A stretch of 64,000 nucleotides of DNA from Leptospira langatensis (GTDB taxonomy: Bacteria > Spirochaetota > Leptospiria > Leptospirales > Leptospiraceae): contig NZ_RQER01000005.1 in the NCBI RefSeq assembly GCF_004770615.1, forward strand, positions 124,001 through 188,000. The letters are read 5' to 3'. Made by a program: the position numbers and the translations under genes. Shown here in pieces: positions 33,923-42,839 of the stretch. Position 1 is the first letter of the stretch. The number at the start of each line of letters is the position of its first letter. The notes beneath the pieces were generated by a model. It did no database searches, was not told the DNA's origin, and worked only from the letters and a program-made list of their open reading frames with translations.

Positions 33923-35542
33923 TTAATTCTCCTCCTCGTCCCTCTTTTTATCGATCCTTTCCTCTATGATCCGGAAAAGACTTCCGCTAGGATATTTGCC
34001 GGATTTAGACATCTTGCCCGCTTGGATCCCGAAAATCTCAGGGATCAGATCTTCTACATGGGAACAGGAGAGGATCTGAAACTTACCCTTCTTCATGAGA
34101 TCCCTGATTTCGCGGGGAAGGTTCAGATCCCTCACATTGTCTTTGGGAATAAAGATGCGGTACTTTTCCTGAGCGGAACCTGCAAGCCGAGTGACGTCGT
34201 ACCAGGCTTGGATCTTTGTACTCACAGATCCCACCGGAAGAATGTCCCCGTACTGGGAAAGCGCTCCGGTCACCGCGATATTACAAGGGATCTCCAAACC
34301 GGAAAGAGCAGAAAGCAAGGCTAAGAGTTCCGCGCAACTTGCGGAATCTCCGTCAATCGGAGAACTGTTTTGCTCGAATAAGATAGAGGCGTCCAAGCCG
34401 AAGGATTGGATATGGGAGAACATTCCTTTGATATAGGATTGGAGGATAAAGACTCCCTTATCGTGTAAATTCCCCGAGAGATTCACTTCCCTTTCTATAT
34501 TGATCAGATTCCCGGAGCCTAAGGATACTCGGGCCGAGACTTGGTTTACCTGACCGAAATCCAATAAAGAAGATTGCAGAAGAATGACCGAAAGTCCGTT
34601 GATCCGACCGGTCTTCTTTCCTTTGAGTTGGACGGATATTAATCCTTCTTTGATATTCTCCACATACTTTCTCTTGTGGATGGCTGTTCTTTTTTGGATG
34701 AGAGAAGGACCCGCCTCTATTTCGGATCTTCCTACTGCCCTCTTTCCTTTATTATTTAAAGCTAATATTTCTCTCACGAAAGACCGAAGCTCCGACAAAT
34801 GTAGGGACAATCTGTTTTGGCTATCGTTCCATCTCAGGGCCAATTCCAAGAGAGAATCCAAAGCGGCCTGGTCCAAAGGAGGATAGCCCGGCTTCTCCCA
34901 GGATTTTACGAGTCCTGAAAAGATCGGCAGAGAAGATCTGTCTAGACTGATCTCGTACGGCATGTGGATCTTGAAATCGAAACTTCCATAAAAGTCGGCA
35001 TCTATCTCGGAAATGGAATCCACTTCCGCTTCTTCTCCTACTAGGATCAGTCGAAATACGGAATCTATGCTTGGATGAAAACGATTGATCGCGGAATCCG
35101 AATCTTCCGGAAGAGAAAGGAAATCTATCTTTCCTGTGAGAAGGACTCCCTTCAGGAAATAATACATATCGGGATCTTCTACAAACGGTTTGATCGGAAG
35201 AAGTAAAAGTCCTCCGTTCGCTTCCGCAATCCTTCCCGCTCTATACATGTCTTTGAGAGGGAATCCGGCAAGAGAAAGTAAGGTGGGGTTCGGTTCCGCA
35301 ACGACAGGTTGGTCCTTGACGATCTCTTCGAGATATTGTCCGAAGCGAAGAAGATTTGATTCTATCTCAGGGCCTGTGATCAGAATATGCCGAAATAATT
35401 TCGGATTCTCCAAAGCCTGGCGGAATGTGCGCACCTCTTCCTTATGAAATACCAAAAAATCAGGAAGACCGTTCAATCGGATCGGTTTTGCCGCCTTAAA
35501 TCGTATTTCTGTTTGGGAAGGGAGGACTTTACGTAGCACCAT
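33923..35542 (-). CDS. Lon-like (S16) protease with degenerate ATPase domain
   Basis: A 539-residue protein. The C-terminal S16 domain keeps the Ser-Lys dyad: Ser in PIDGDSASC and Lys in [12 protein letters not shown] (residues 411 and 454 in the longer frame; subtract 11 from the chosen start). The N-terminal half is AAA-like, but the Walker A position reads ITGPEIES, with no GKT, and the Walker B position reads GGLLLLP, with no DE pair. It thus resembles LonC-type proteins that cleave without ATP. The longer frame starts with TTG at 35575; the ATG at 35542 has GGAG seven bases before it. It may remove unfolded proteins. It follows queA by 59 bases on the same strand. Confidence 0.82.
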   Translation of the reverse strand: MVLRKVLPSQTEIRFKAAKPIRLNGLPDFLVFHKEEVRTFRQALENPKLFRHILITGPEIESNLLRFGQYLEEIVKDQPVVAEPNPTLLSLAGFPLKDMYRAGRIAEANGGLLLLPIKPFVEDPDMYYFLKGVLLTGKIDFLSLPEDSDSAINRFHPSIDSVFRLILVGEEAEVDSISEIDADFYGSFDFKIHMPYEISLDRSSLPIFSGLVKSWEKPGYPPLDQAALDSLLELALRWNDSQNRLSLHLSELRSFVREILALNNKGKRAVGRSEIEAGPSLIQKRTAIHKRKYVENIKEGLISVQLKGKKTGRINGLSVILLQSSLLDFGQVNQVSARVSLGSGNLINIEREVNLSGNLHDKGVFILQSYIKGMFSHIQSFGLDASILFEQNSSPIDGDSASCAELLALLSALSGLEIPCNIAVTGALSQYGDILPVGSVSTKIQAWYDVTRLAGSAQEKYRIFIPKDNVRDLNLPREIRDLMKKGKFQILSCSHVEDLIPEIFGIQAGKMSKSGKYPSGSLFRIIEERIDKKRDEEEN

Positions 35543-35601
35543 TCCCATTCTCCGTACGAGCTTAGAATTGCTCAATTAAATAAGTACGGATCGCCTTGTT
35601 T

Positions 35602-36645
35602 TTACGGATCTAGGATCAGCATGGAATCTCCGTACGAAAAGAAACGAAATCCTTTTTGTACCGCATATCTGTATGCGTCCATGAGCCTCTTCTTTTCGGA
35701 AAAGGCGCTTACTAAGAGAAGAAGACTACTCTCCGGTAAATGGAAATTCGTGATCAAACCTTCGCAACTCAAGATGGGATCTCCCGGTTGTAAGAATAAT
35801 TTGGTAGTACCTTCTCCCGCTTTGAATTCTTTCTTTTCTTGGTAGGATGCTTCTAAGGCTCTTAACGTTGTAGTTCCTACGGAGATGATCCTTCTCTTTT
35901 CTTTCTTGGCTTGGTTTAAGGCTTGTGCAGTTCTTTCCGGGAGAAGAAAGAACTCTTCGTGCAATTGTTTCTGGGAAAAATGTTCTTCTGTCAAGGGTTG
36001 GAAGGTCCCATACCCTACTTTCAATTCCAGATCCAAGAATTGCACTCCTTTCTTTTGGAGTTCTCCGATAAGCTCCGGAGTAAAATGCAAACCCGCAGTG
36101 GGAGCCGCTACGGATCCTAGGTTTTTAGAATAAACGGTTTGATAACGAATATCATCCTCGAAAGAACTTTCTCTTTTGAAATAAGGGGGAATAGGGATCC
36201 TTCCGATCTTCTCGAAAGACATTTCGTCAAATTGCGACTCTGCTTTTAGAAGCGTGAACTCTTCTTGTTTCCCAACTACCGAAAAAACGAAACTTCTACT
36301 CTCTTCATCGAAGATCCGATCCCCTGTTCTTAGTTTTTTGGAATTTCTAAGAAGTGTTTTCCAGATCCCAGGTTCTAGTTCGGATAAGAAGAGCGACTCA
36401 TGTCTTCTTCCCGAGCTTGTAACTAAGAAGACCCTACGTTTGGAAACTCTAGTATGGTTCGCAACTAGTACGTCTCCCTCTTTTAAATATTTTAAGATGC
36501 CTGTGAACTCCGGTTCTTCTGTTAGAAAGTCCTTGGTCCTTCCGAGAACAAGCAGTCTACTCTTGTCCCGTTTGGATGCGGGGAATTTTGCGATCTGCTC
36601 GTCCGGCAATTCGAAATCGAATTCGGAAAGATCCTTGAATTTCAT
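35602..36645 (-). CDS. queA: tRNA queuosine synthesis ribosyltransferase-isomerase QueA
   Basis: A 347-residue S-adenosylmethionine:tRNA ribosyltransferase-isomerase. It transfers the ribosyl part of AdoMet to 7-aminomethyl-deazaguanine at the wobble position, giving epoxyqueuosine in tRNA. The sequence begins MKFKDLSEFDFELPDEQIAKFPASKRDKSRLLVL and includes GSVAAPTAGLHFTPEL and ITNFHLPESSLLLLVSAFS, both strong family motifs. The length is normal. It is the first gene of the minus-strand group that continues into the Lon-like gene. It is cytoplasmic and is not clustered here with other queuosine genes. Confidence 0.95.
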   Translation of the reverse strand: MKFKDLSEFDFELPDEQIAKFPASKRDKSRLLVLGRTKDFLTEEPEFTGILKYLKEGDVLVANHTRVSKRRVFLVTSSGRRHESLFLSELEPGIWKTLLRNSKKLRTGDRIFDEESRSFVFSVVGKQEEFTLLKAESQFDEMSFEKIGRIPIPPYFKRESSFEDDIRYQTVYSKNLGSVAAPTAGLHFTPELIGELQKKGVQFLDLELKVGYGTFQPLTEEHFSQKQLHEEFFLLPERTAQALNQAKKEKRRIISVGTTTLRALEASYQEKKEFKAGEGTTKLFLQPGDPILSCEGLITNFHLPESSLLLLVSAFSEKKRLMDAYRYAVQKGFRFFSYGDSMLILDP

Positions 36646-36780
36646 TCTTCCAGAGAATCAAATTACTTGCATACGGAAATCGATTTTTGTTCTAGATCCC
36701 TAAAGTATGGGTTCTTCTTGGTCAGGAACAGAGGGATTTTATTTCTTGGCTTTTTGGGCCTACGATAAAAGAGTACCTGA

Positions 36781-38094
36781 ATGCGGATCGATGTAAAGAA
36801 GAGATGGCCTATCCTTCTATTTATTCTATTCTTAAGTCTGCTCTATTCCAACGGGATAAGTCGTATAGGACAATCCTCCGATTTCTCCGACTATTATCAG
36901 GCGTCTCTGAATTTTCGGGACCAGAAAGATCTGTATAGCTTGGATGTTCTTTCGGAGGTGATCCAAGATTTCGAAAGCGGAAAGATCAAGATGGAACAGA
37001 TCTTTGAGCCTTCGGTATTCTTAAGTCTGAAAGCTAGAATAGAGAATGTAGGATCTTATATTTATCCTCCTACCTTTGCCTTTCTACTCATACCTTTTTC
37101 CTATTTGGAATTTGAAACTGCCTCTGCGATCTTCTTTACGCTTAATTTTATCTGTCTAGTTTGCAGCTTATTTTTGATCGGAAGACTGCTCGGAAAAGAG
37201 AGATCCTTCCTATTCCTTTCGACCACACTTCTTCTTTCTCTTCGTTTTGTGGAGAATCATCAGAACAATAATCAGGTCGGCTTCTTACTTCTCTTCTTGA
37301 TCCTTCTTTCTGTGGCGTCCGATAAGGATTGGTTGTCCGGACTTCTTCTTTCTCTTGCGATCATTATTAAGATCACTCCTGCCGCCTTTCTATTCTATTT
37401 TCTGTATAAAAAAAGATACGCAGTGATCGCATATACCTTGGCCTTCGCTTTGATATGGTTAGCTCTTCCCGCTCTCGCATTTCCTGAGTTTACTTGGAAG
37501 ATGAACCAAACCTGGTACGATTTGGTCTTGGACAAGTATATGAAGTCTCCTGCATTGCGAGCCTGGAAGAACAACCAAAGCTTAAGCTCTACTCTTTCCA
37601 AATACTTCCTATCTTATTCGGATCTTCTTAACCAAGGAAGGTTCGGAATGCCGTTTGTAAGTTTAGCAGTATCACAAGTAAAGGGAATCATACTCATACT
37701 AACTCTAGGTATCTCATTGCCCTATTTGTATAGAGTATACAAAGGAGCCTCGGAAGGATTCGTGCTCTCCGGTCTCTTCTTCTTTTCAGTGATCTTTAGC
37801 GGGATCTCCTGGATACATGCGTTCGTGTTTCTACTATTCCCGATCGGCTATGCTCTTTCCCAACTCTGGATGGATGATCAAGAGGACGGTTTCGTTTGGG
37901 AGAAATGGAAGAAGAGAATTTTGACTTTCAAAGCGGCGAGCCTGTTTATCGGAATTGCCATCTTCGTTCTACTTATGAACCGAGGGACTATCGGCAATAT
38001 CGCCGAGGAAGCCCTTTTGATGTTCTCTTTTTTACTTTATACTTCTTTAATACAATACGCTTGTATCTTTTATATCGATAAGGCGAGATCCTAG
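36781..38094 (+). CDS. Membrane glycosyltransferase, GT87-like (DUF2029)
   Basis: A 437-residue polytopic protein with about 10 membrane helices. The stretch NNNQVGFLLLFLILLSVASDKDWLSGLLLSLAIIIKITPAAFLFYFLYKKRY is typical of the GT87/DUF2029 polyprenyl-phosphate-dependent mannosyltransferases (PimE-like). A periplasmic loop after helix 1 contains SSDFSDYYQASLNFRD, in which an acidic residue probably serves as catalytic base. It is the first gene of the envelope-glycan cluster; its stop overlaps the start of the GT4 gene. The sugar donor and acceptor are not shown by sequence. Confidence 0.8.
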   Translation: MRIDVKKRWPILLFILFLSLLYSNGISRIGQSSDFSDYYQASLNFRDQKDLYSLDVLSEVIQDFESGKIKMEQIFEPSVFLSLKARIENVGSYIYPPTFAFLLIPFSYLEFETASAIFFTLNFICLVCSLFLIGRLLGKERSFLFLSTTLLLSLRFVENHQNNNQVGFLLLFLILLSVASDKDWLSGLLLSLAIIIKITPAAFLFYFLYKKRYAVIAYTLAFALIWLALPALAFPEFTWKMNQTWYDLVLDKYMKSPALRAWKNNQSLSSTLSKYFLSYSDLLNQGRFGMPFVSLAVSQVKGIILILTLGISLPYLYRVYKGASEGFVLSGLFFFSVIFSGISWIHAFVFLLFPIGYALSQLWMDDQEDGFVWEKWKKRILTFKAASLFIGIAIFVLLMNRGTIGNIAEEALLMFSFLLYTSLIQYACIFYIDKARS

Positions 38095-39233
38095 TGGCCA
38101 AAGAGTCCCGACTGAATACGGAAGTATTGAAGTATAAGCCTCGCGTCGCGGTAGACGCAAGGCCTCTTGCTTACGGGATCACGGGAAATTCCAGATATCT
38201 GGCCGAAGTCTTGCAGAGATTGATCCGTCCGGATTCTCCTTTAGAATATTATTTATATTCGAATAAACCCATCCATCCAGTATTTCAGGATCTGATCCGA
38301 CAAACCCCGGTCTTCGTGCCGAGCAGGCTGCCCGGATTTATTTGGCTGAACTGGACCGTCCCTTCCGTAGTACGAAAACATAGGATCGATCTGTTTTGGG
38401 GAACGATCCAGCTATTACCTATAATAGGTTTAAAAGTCCCGACTGCCGTAAATTATCACGACCTGAACTTTAAATCGGCGCCGGAGACAATGACCACTGC
38501 GAATTACTGGCAGCATAGATTTCTTTCTCCTCTTACATTAAGAAAAGCAGATACAGTCTTTTGTCTTTCCCAAAATACAAAGAACGATATAGAACATTTT
38601 TTCCCAAAGATAGGGCCTAAGTTAAAAGTGATCTATCCTGGAGCGCAAGGTTTCTCTTCCATTGCTCCTCCTTCCAAATCTTTGCCGGCAAAATTCCTAT
38701 TCTCCGTGGGAACTTTGGAACCTCGGAAGAATCTTTCTACTTTGGTGGATGCTTATCTTTCCTTAAAAAAGGAAGAACCGAATTTTCCTCTGCCCTTGGT
38801 TTTGGCGGGAAGACTAGGCTGGAAATCGGAAGGGCTTACCCTTCTTCTCAAAGAAGGCTCTTTGGAAAAAGACGGAATCTATTTCGTAGAAAATCCGAAC
38901 GATTCCCAGTTAGGATGGTTGTATCAGAATTGTTCCTACTTCGTTTTCCCTTCTCTCCATGAAGGCTTCGGTCTTCCTCTCTTGGAGGCGATCAAGATGG
39001 GTAAGCCTTGTATCGTTTCCGATATTCCCGTATTCCATGAGGTTCTGGACGTTCTCACGGATTCCTTTGTTCCTCCCAAGGATATGGAGGCATGGAAAAA
39101 TGCGCTTTCGCTTGCCGGTAAGAAGGGAATTTATGGGAGAAAGCCCAGCTCCAACTCCTGGTCCTGGGACACGACCGCAAAACAGGTCGAGGAATCCCTG
39201 GTAGATCTCTGGAAGAATAGAAAGAAAAAATAG
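38094..39233 (+). CDS. Glycosyltransferase family 4
   Basis: A 379-residue cytoplasmic GT-B glycosyltransferase. The C-terminal half contains FSVGTLEPRKNLSTLVDAY and the nucleotide-sugar binding region PSLHEGFGLPLLEAIKMGKPCIVSD, with the conserved E-x7-E-type signature. The N-terminal acceptor domain begins KPRVAVDARPLAYGITGNSRYLAE. The start is GTG at 38094, sharing a base with the stop TAG of the upstream membrane transferase, so the two are coupled. It likely adds a hexose to a lipid-linked polymer precursor. Confidence 0.88.
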   Translation: MAKESRLNTEVLKYKPRVAVDARPLAYGITGNSRYLAEVLQRLIRPDSPLEYYLYSNKPIHPVFQDLIRQTPVFVPSRLPGFIWLNWTVPSVVRKHRIDLFWGTIQLLPIIGLKVPTAVNYHDLNFKSAPETMTTANYWQHRFLSPLTLRKADTVFCLSQNTKNDIEHFFPKIGPKLKVIYPGAQGFSSIAPPSKSLPAKFLFSVGTLEPRKNLSTLVDAYLSLKKEEPNFPLPLVLAGRLGWKSEGLTLLLKEGSLEKDGIYFVENPNDSQLGWLYQNCSYFVFPSLHEGFGLPLLEAIKMGKPCIVSDIPVFHEVLDVLTDSFVPPKDMEAWKNALSLAGKKGIYGRKPSSNSWSWDTTAKQVEESLVDLWKNRKKK

Positions 39234-39250
39234 GTCCGAGGAAAGATCCG

Positions 39251-39859
39251 ATGCAAACTCATTCAAAGCGAAAATCTTCCGCCTGGTGGGATTGGGAGAC
39301 TTCTAAACCGAGCATACGAAGAACCAATTCAGGATCTTCTAAATTACAGAATAATTATATTCCTCCAGCTATTGCAGTTCTATTGTATCTCGTTTTTATC
39401 TGGTACTTGTACCCCGTAAAAGATCTGGTATCCCTTTGGATCTTCAAATTTGTCGAGCTATTGCAGATCACAAAGGTACTGAAACTTTCCCTTTTAACGG
39501 ATAAGAGACTCTACGACTATACCGCTCTTGTTATCATTCTGTACATAGGATTCGCATTCTTCTTGGATCTTTTCCGCTTCTTGAGTAAGAACCTCCTACA
39601 AAAACTAAGCTGGGATGGCGAAGCAGTCGTTTTTTCCAGATGGGGACTGTTAGGCAAGATCACTGTTCGTTGGAACCCGAACCAGACTGGTCTACAGATC
39701 TTGCATAAGGGAGGCTGGGTCCGTAAAATCCTAGGATTAGAAAAGATCCTCTTCAGAGTGAATGTGACCGGTACGGAAGAATCTACTTTGGCCGAGTCCC
39801 CTTTCTTCTCTTCTACCCGGAACAACGCATTCCTTTCCTCTATCTTTAAGAATTCGTAA
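39251..39859 (+). CDS. Membrane protein with PH-like domain
   Basis: A 202-residue hypothetical protein. A basic N-terminus of about 35 residues is followed by two membrane helices (about 38-60 and 90-112) and a beta-rich cytoplasmic C-terminal domain (SWDGEAVVFSRWGLLGKITVRWNP... and ILGLEKILFRVNVTGT), which looks like a bacterial PH-like fold. Such proteins often organise membrane enzymes. GAGGAAAGATCCG precedes the ATG. It lies between a GT4 transferase and a GT-C-like protein, with which its stop overlaps, so a supporting role in the glycan pathway is inferred. Confidence 0.6.
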   Translation: MQTHSKRKSSAWWDWETSKPSIRRTNSGSSKLQNNYIPPAIAVLLYLVFIWYLYPVKDLVSLWIFKFVELLQITKVLKLSLLTDKRLYDYTALVIILYIGFAFFLDLFRFLSKNLLQKLSWDGEAVVFSRWGLLGKITVRWNPNQTGLQILHKGGWVRKILGLEKILFRVNVTGTEESTLAESPFFSSTRNNAFLSSIFKNS

Positions 39860-41244
39860 TGCTCAAGCGTTCCATCGAAAGCCTGGAATTCGTCGCAAGA
39901 GTTAGGTTCATATTCGAGTCACCGTCTCTTTGGTCCGGCTTTTTGTTCCTAGTTTGCTTAACGATCGCTTTATTCTTATTCGATCTTAGATTCCTTTCCC
40001 GACATTACGATTGGGATTCCATCGTTTATACTCATAACATATTAACGGATAAATATTGGAAGGTATTCTTTAACCCGCATCATATCGGCTTTGAGAGCAC
40101 GGGGTATCTTTATCTAAAACTTTGGCATTGGATCCATGGCGTGGATTCCGCGATGTTCGGGCTCAGGCTAAGAGTGTTAGTCTCTGCATTGCTCTTCGTT
40201 TTCGTTTTGATGTTGGCATACTGGAGATTGTATCACGATCTGATCGGCGCGGTGCTCTTAGGATTTGCAGTACATTGCACCCAAGGCTTTTGGTTCTACG
40301 CTCAGCACAATGATACCCCGCTCATCCATTCTTGTTTGACCGCTTCTCTCTATCTGATCTGCGTATGGAATTGCAAGAAAGGATGGTCTCCCGGAAAACT
40401 CTATCTCTCCGGTTTTTTACAAATTTGGAATATTTACTTTCACCAATCCGATACGATCTTTCTGACTTTCGTTCCGATTTCCCTTCTTCTCTCTCATCGA
40501 TGGAGAGGAGGTACCTTCACGTATGCCCATAAATTAAAGCTTATCTTCGTTTATCTGACGGCGGTGATCTCAATCCTAACTTTATCCTATCTCTATGTAG
40601 GATTTATAGTTCTAAACCGGGATCTTGCATCTCTTCCAACGAGTGAAAAGAATTTCGCAAACTGGCTCTTCTTGTACGCATCCCAGGAAAAATGGGGAGC
40701 CGCTCCCGGAGAGAAAAACTATATTATGAATTTCTATAGAGGAATAGGAGACGCCTTCTTGAACTTCGAAGGGGTAAAGAATGGACTTAGGATCAATCCG
40801 AATCTTCCAACTGCGCCCAGGAATTTTCCTTACAATCTGAATCTAGCCTTCTGGATCGGGATACTTGCCTTAGCAGCTTTGAATATCATTCGACTTTGGA
40901 AATCATACAAGCAGGAACTAATACTTCTATTCTTCTGGTTAGTACCTTCTATTATTTTCTATACTTGGTGGGAAGGTTACTTTTTCGAATTCTGGGTCTC
41001 CGCAGTGATCGGTCTCATGATCTTTGCCGCATTGGTACTGCATTCCTTACGATGGGAAGGACTAAAATTTGGGATCCGTTCTCTAAGCCATATAGCCTTA
41101 TTCGCGTATCTTCTGTTACTTTTTCTAGTCAACTTCAGTTATTCTACTTATCCTAGGTCCCAAAGATCCCAGGCGAGTTTTATTGAAGGAATAGAAGATA
41201 AGTACAAAGATATCACACCGGAAAAAGTGTACAAAGACGAGTAA
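39859..41244 (+). CDS. Multi-membrane protein, GT-C/GT39-like
   Basis: A 461-residue polytopic protein with about 10-11 helices. The first periplasmic loop (RHYDWDSIVYTHNILTDKYWKVFFNPHHIGFESTG) has the acidic pair spacing and His-rich loop often seen in GT-C transferases such as GT39 dolichol-type mannosyltransferases, and a further loop carries HCTQGFWFYAQHNDTPLIH. I cannot assign a specific subfamily. Its ATG overlaps the stop TAA of the PH-like gene. By context it should use a lipid-linked sugar or flip/transfer glycan parts in the same pathway. Confidence 0.65.
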   Translation: MLKRSIESLEFVARVRFIFESPSLWSGFLFLVCLTIALFLFDLRFLSRHYDWDSIVYTHNILTDKYWKVFFNPHHIGFESTGYLYLKLWHWIHGVDSAMFGLRLRVLVSALLFVFVLMLAYWRLYHDLIGAVLLGFAVHCTQGFWFYAQHNDTPLIHSCLTASLYLICVWNCKKGWSPGKLYLSGFLQIWNIYFHQSDTIFLTFVPISLLLSHRWRGGTFTYAHKLKLIFVYLTAVISILTLSYLYVGFIVLNRDLASLPTSEKNFANWLFLYASQEKWGAAPGEKNYIMNFYRGIGDAFLNFEGVKNGLRINPNLPTAPRNFPYNLNLAFWIGILALAALNIIRLWKSYKQELILLFFWLVPSIIFYTWWEGYFFEFWVSAVIGLMIFAALVLHSLRWEGLKFGIRSLSHIALFAYLLLLFLVNFSYSTYPRSQRSQASFIEGIEDKYKDITPEKVYKDE

Positions 41245-41284
41245 GTTCCTGTGCCTTCTTCCTACCTAATAAAACGCTTGTGGG

Positions 41285-41324
41285 TTTCCCTCCGTCCAGA
41301 AAACTGCACAGGAGTCGAGGGAAA
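41285..41324 (+). promoter_or_regulatory. Hairpin that may hide the ribosome-binding site of the first MBOAT gene
   Basis: TTTCCCTC at 41285-41292 is exactly complementary to GAGGGAAA at 41317-41324, which contains the only good Shine-Dalgarno (GAGGG) for the ATG at 41333. The loop is 24 bases. Folded, the stem would block ribosome entry, so translation could be controlled by temperature, a small RNA or a protein. Function is inferred only. Confidence 0.4.
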
Positions 41325-41332
41325 GCAAACGA

Positions 41333-42832
41333 ATGCTGTTTAATTCAGCCCATTTTATAGTGTTTTTGCCGATCGTTCTGATCTTAGCAAAAATCTTAAA
41401 GGGAACGTATCAAAGAGTCTTTCTTCTACTCGCGAGTCTTTATTTTTATAATGCCTGGCATCCTGCCACCATTCATTGTGACGCTCCCAGAACTGCTACT
41501 TGGTACGAGTCCTGGATAGATTATTCTTTCTGTAATTTTAATATTAACTTATATATCATCATCCTGATAGCTTCCATGATCGTGGATTACGTTGCAGGAA
41601 GGTTGATGAGTAAAGAAGGAGTCACGGAAGGCTTCCGTAAGCTCTGCTTAGTTGCTTCTCTCGTAACGAACCTCGGGATCCTAGCCTATTTCAAATATAC
41701 GAACTTCATCCTGGATGTTTTCGCTGATATTTTCACTTTAGGAACTCTTAAAGTGGAGCATTGGAAGATCATTCTTCCTGTGGGAATTTCCTTTTATACC
41801 TTCCAGTCCATGAGTTATTCGATAGATGTGTATCGTAGGAACTTGGAGGCGAGAAAATCTTTCTTAGATTTCTCATTATACGTATCCTTCTTCCCACAAC
41901 TAGTAGCGGGACCGATCGTACGAGCCCATACTTTCTTCCGCGATCTGGACGATCCTCCGACTGTTACTACCAAGGACGTAGAGATCGCTTTCGCTCAGAT
42001 CCTAATGGGTTTCACAAGAAAGATCGTTTTCGCGGACAACTTGGCCAAGGTAGTCGACTATACTTTTACTTATTATAAAATTCTAAACCCCGTCGAGATC
42101 TGGGTCGGGGCTCTTGCATTCGGCTGGCAGATCTATTTCGATTTCGCAGGTTATACCGATATAGCGATCGGGGTCGCGAGATTGTTCGGATACAAATTCG
42201 ATCCGAACTTCAATTTTCCGATGGTTGCGCGAAATATCGCAGACCATTGGTCTCGTTGGCATATCTCCTTCTCCACTTGGATCCGGGATTATATCTATAT
42301 TCCTTTGGGAGGTTCCCGAGTCACCGTGTTGAAAGGATATAGAAACCTTTTCATCACTTGGTTGTTTGCGGGAGTATGGCACGGAGCCGCGTACCATTTC
42401 GTGAGTTGGGGACTCTGGCAAGGGGTCATGCTTGGGATCCATAGGGAATATTCTAAGACAAAAGCTGCCGCTTGGTTGAACGAGAAAGGCGGAATGCCTT
42501 ACAATATAGCCGCAAGAGTGTTTACCATGTTCTGTTTGGCTTTCGGATTCATCATGTTCCGAGCAAAGACGATGCAGGACGCCTGGGCCATGATGAAGTC
42601 CCTCGTCTTTTACGTTCCAAACGGGATCTCTTCCGTTAAGACATTCGCAAATTACGATTACGGATTATTATTGGTGCTCTGCTTTGCACTCTCCTACTAT
42701 TTCTCCAAGAACACCATAGAGTCCATGGTCGAAAATGGAAGAAAGTTCGCCCTATTCTTCGTAGTTAATGTTTTCTTGATCTTCTTCTTCGGCGTTACGG
42801 AAAGTACGAACTTCCTGTATTTTGATTTCTGA
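41333..42832 (+). CDS. MBOAT O-acyltransferase, AlgI-like (module 1)
   Basis: A 499-residue membrane-bound O-acyltransferase with about 11 helices. The MBOAT signature is clear: PVGISFYTFQSMSYSIDVYR, FFPQLVAGPIVRAHTFF, and the active-site AGVWHGAAYHF (His350), plus RWHISFSTWIRDYIYIPLGGS. AlgI-type members move an acyl group across the inner membrane for O-acetylation of periplasmic polysaccharides. The N-terminus has a periplasmic loop with two Cys (HCDAPRTATWYESWIDYSFC) that is absent from the second MBOAT. It is followed by an SGNH partner and starts a doubled module. A possible ribosome-site hairpin lies just upstream. Confidence 0.92.
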   Translation: MLFNSAHFIVFLPIVLILAKILKGTYQRVFLLLASLYFYNAWHPATIHCDAPRTATWYESWIDYSFCNFNINLYIIILIASMIVDYVAGRLMSKEGVTEGFRKLCLVASLVTNLGILAYFKYTNFILDVFADIFTLGTLKVEHWKIILPVGISFYTFQSMSYSIDVYRRNLEARKSFLDFSLYVSFFPQLVAGPIVRAHTFFRDLDDPPTVTTKDVEIAFAQILMGFTRKIVFADNLAKVVDYTFTYYKILNPVEIWVGALAFGWQIYFDFAGYTDIAIGVARLFGYKFDPNFNFPMVARNIADHWSRWHISFSTWIRDYIYIPLGGSRVTVLKGYRNLFITWLFAGVWHGAAYHFVSWGLWQGVMLGIHREYSKTKAAAWLNEKGGMPYNIAARVFTMFCLAFGFIMFRAKTMQDAWAMMKSLVFYVPNGISSVKTFANYDYGLLLVLCFALSYYFSKNTIESMVENGRKFALFFVVNVFLIFFFGVTESTNFLYFDF

Positions 42833-42839
42833 GGTAACC

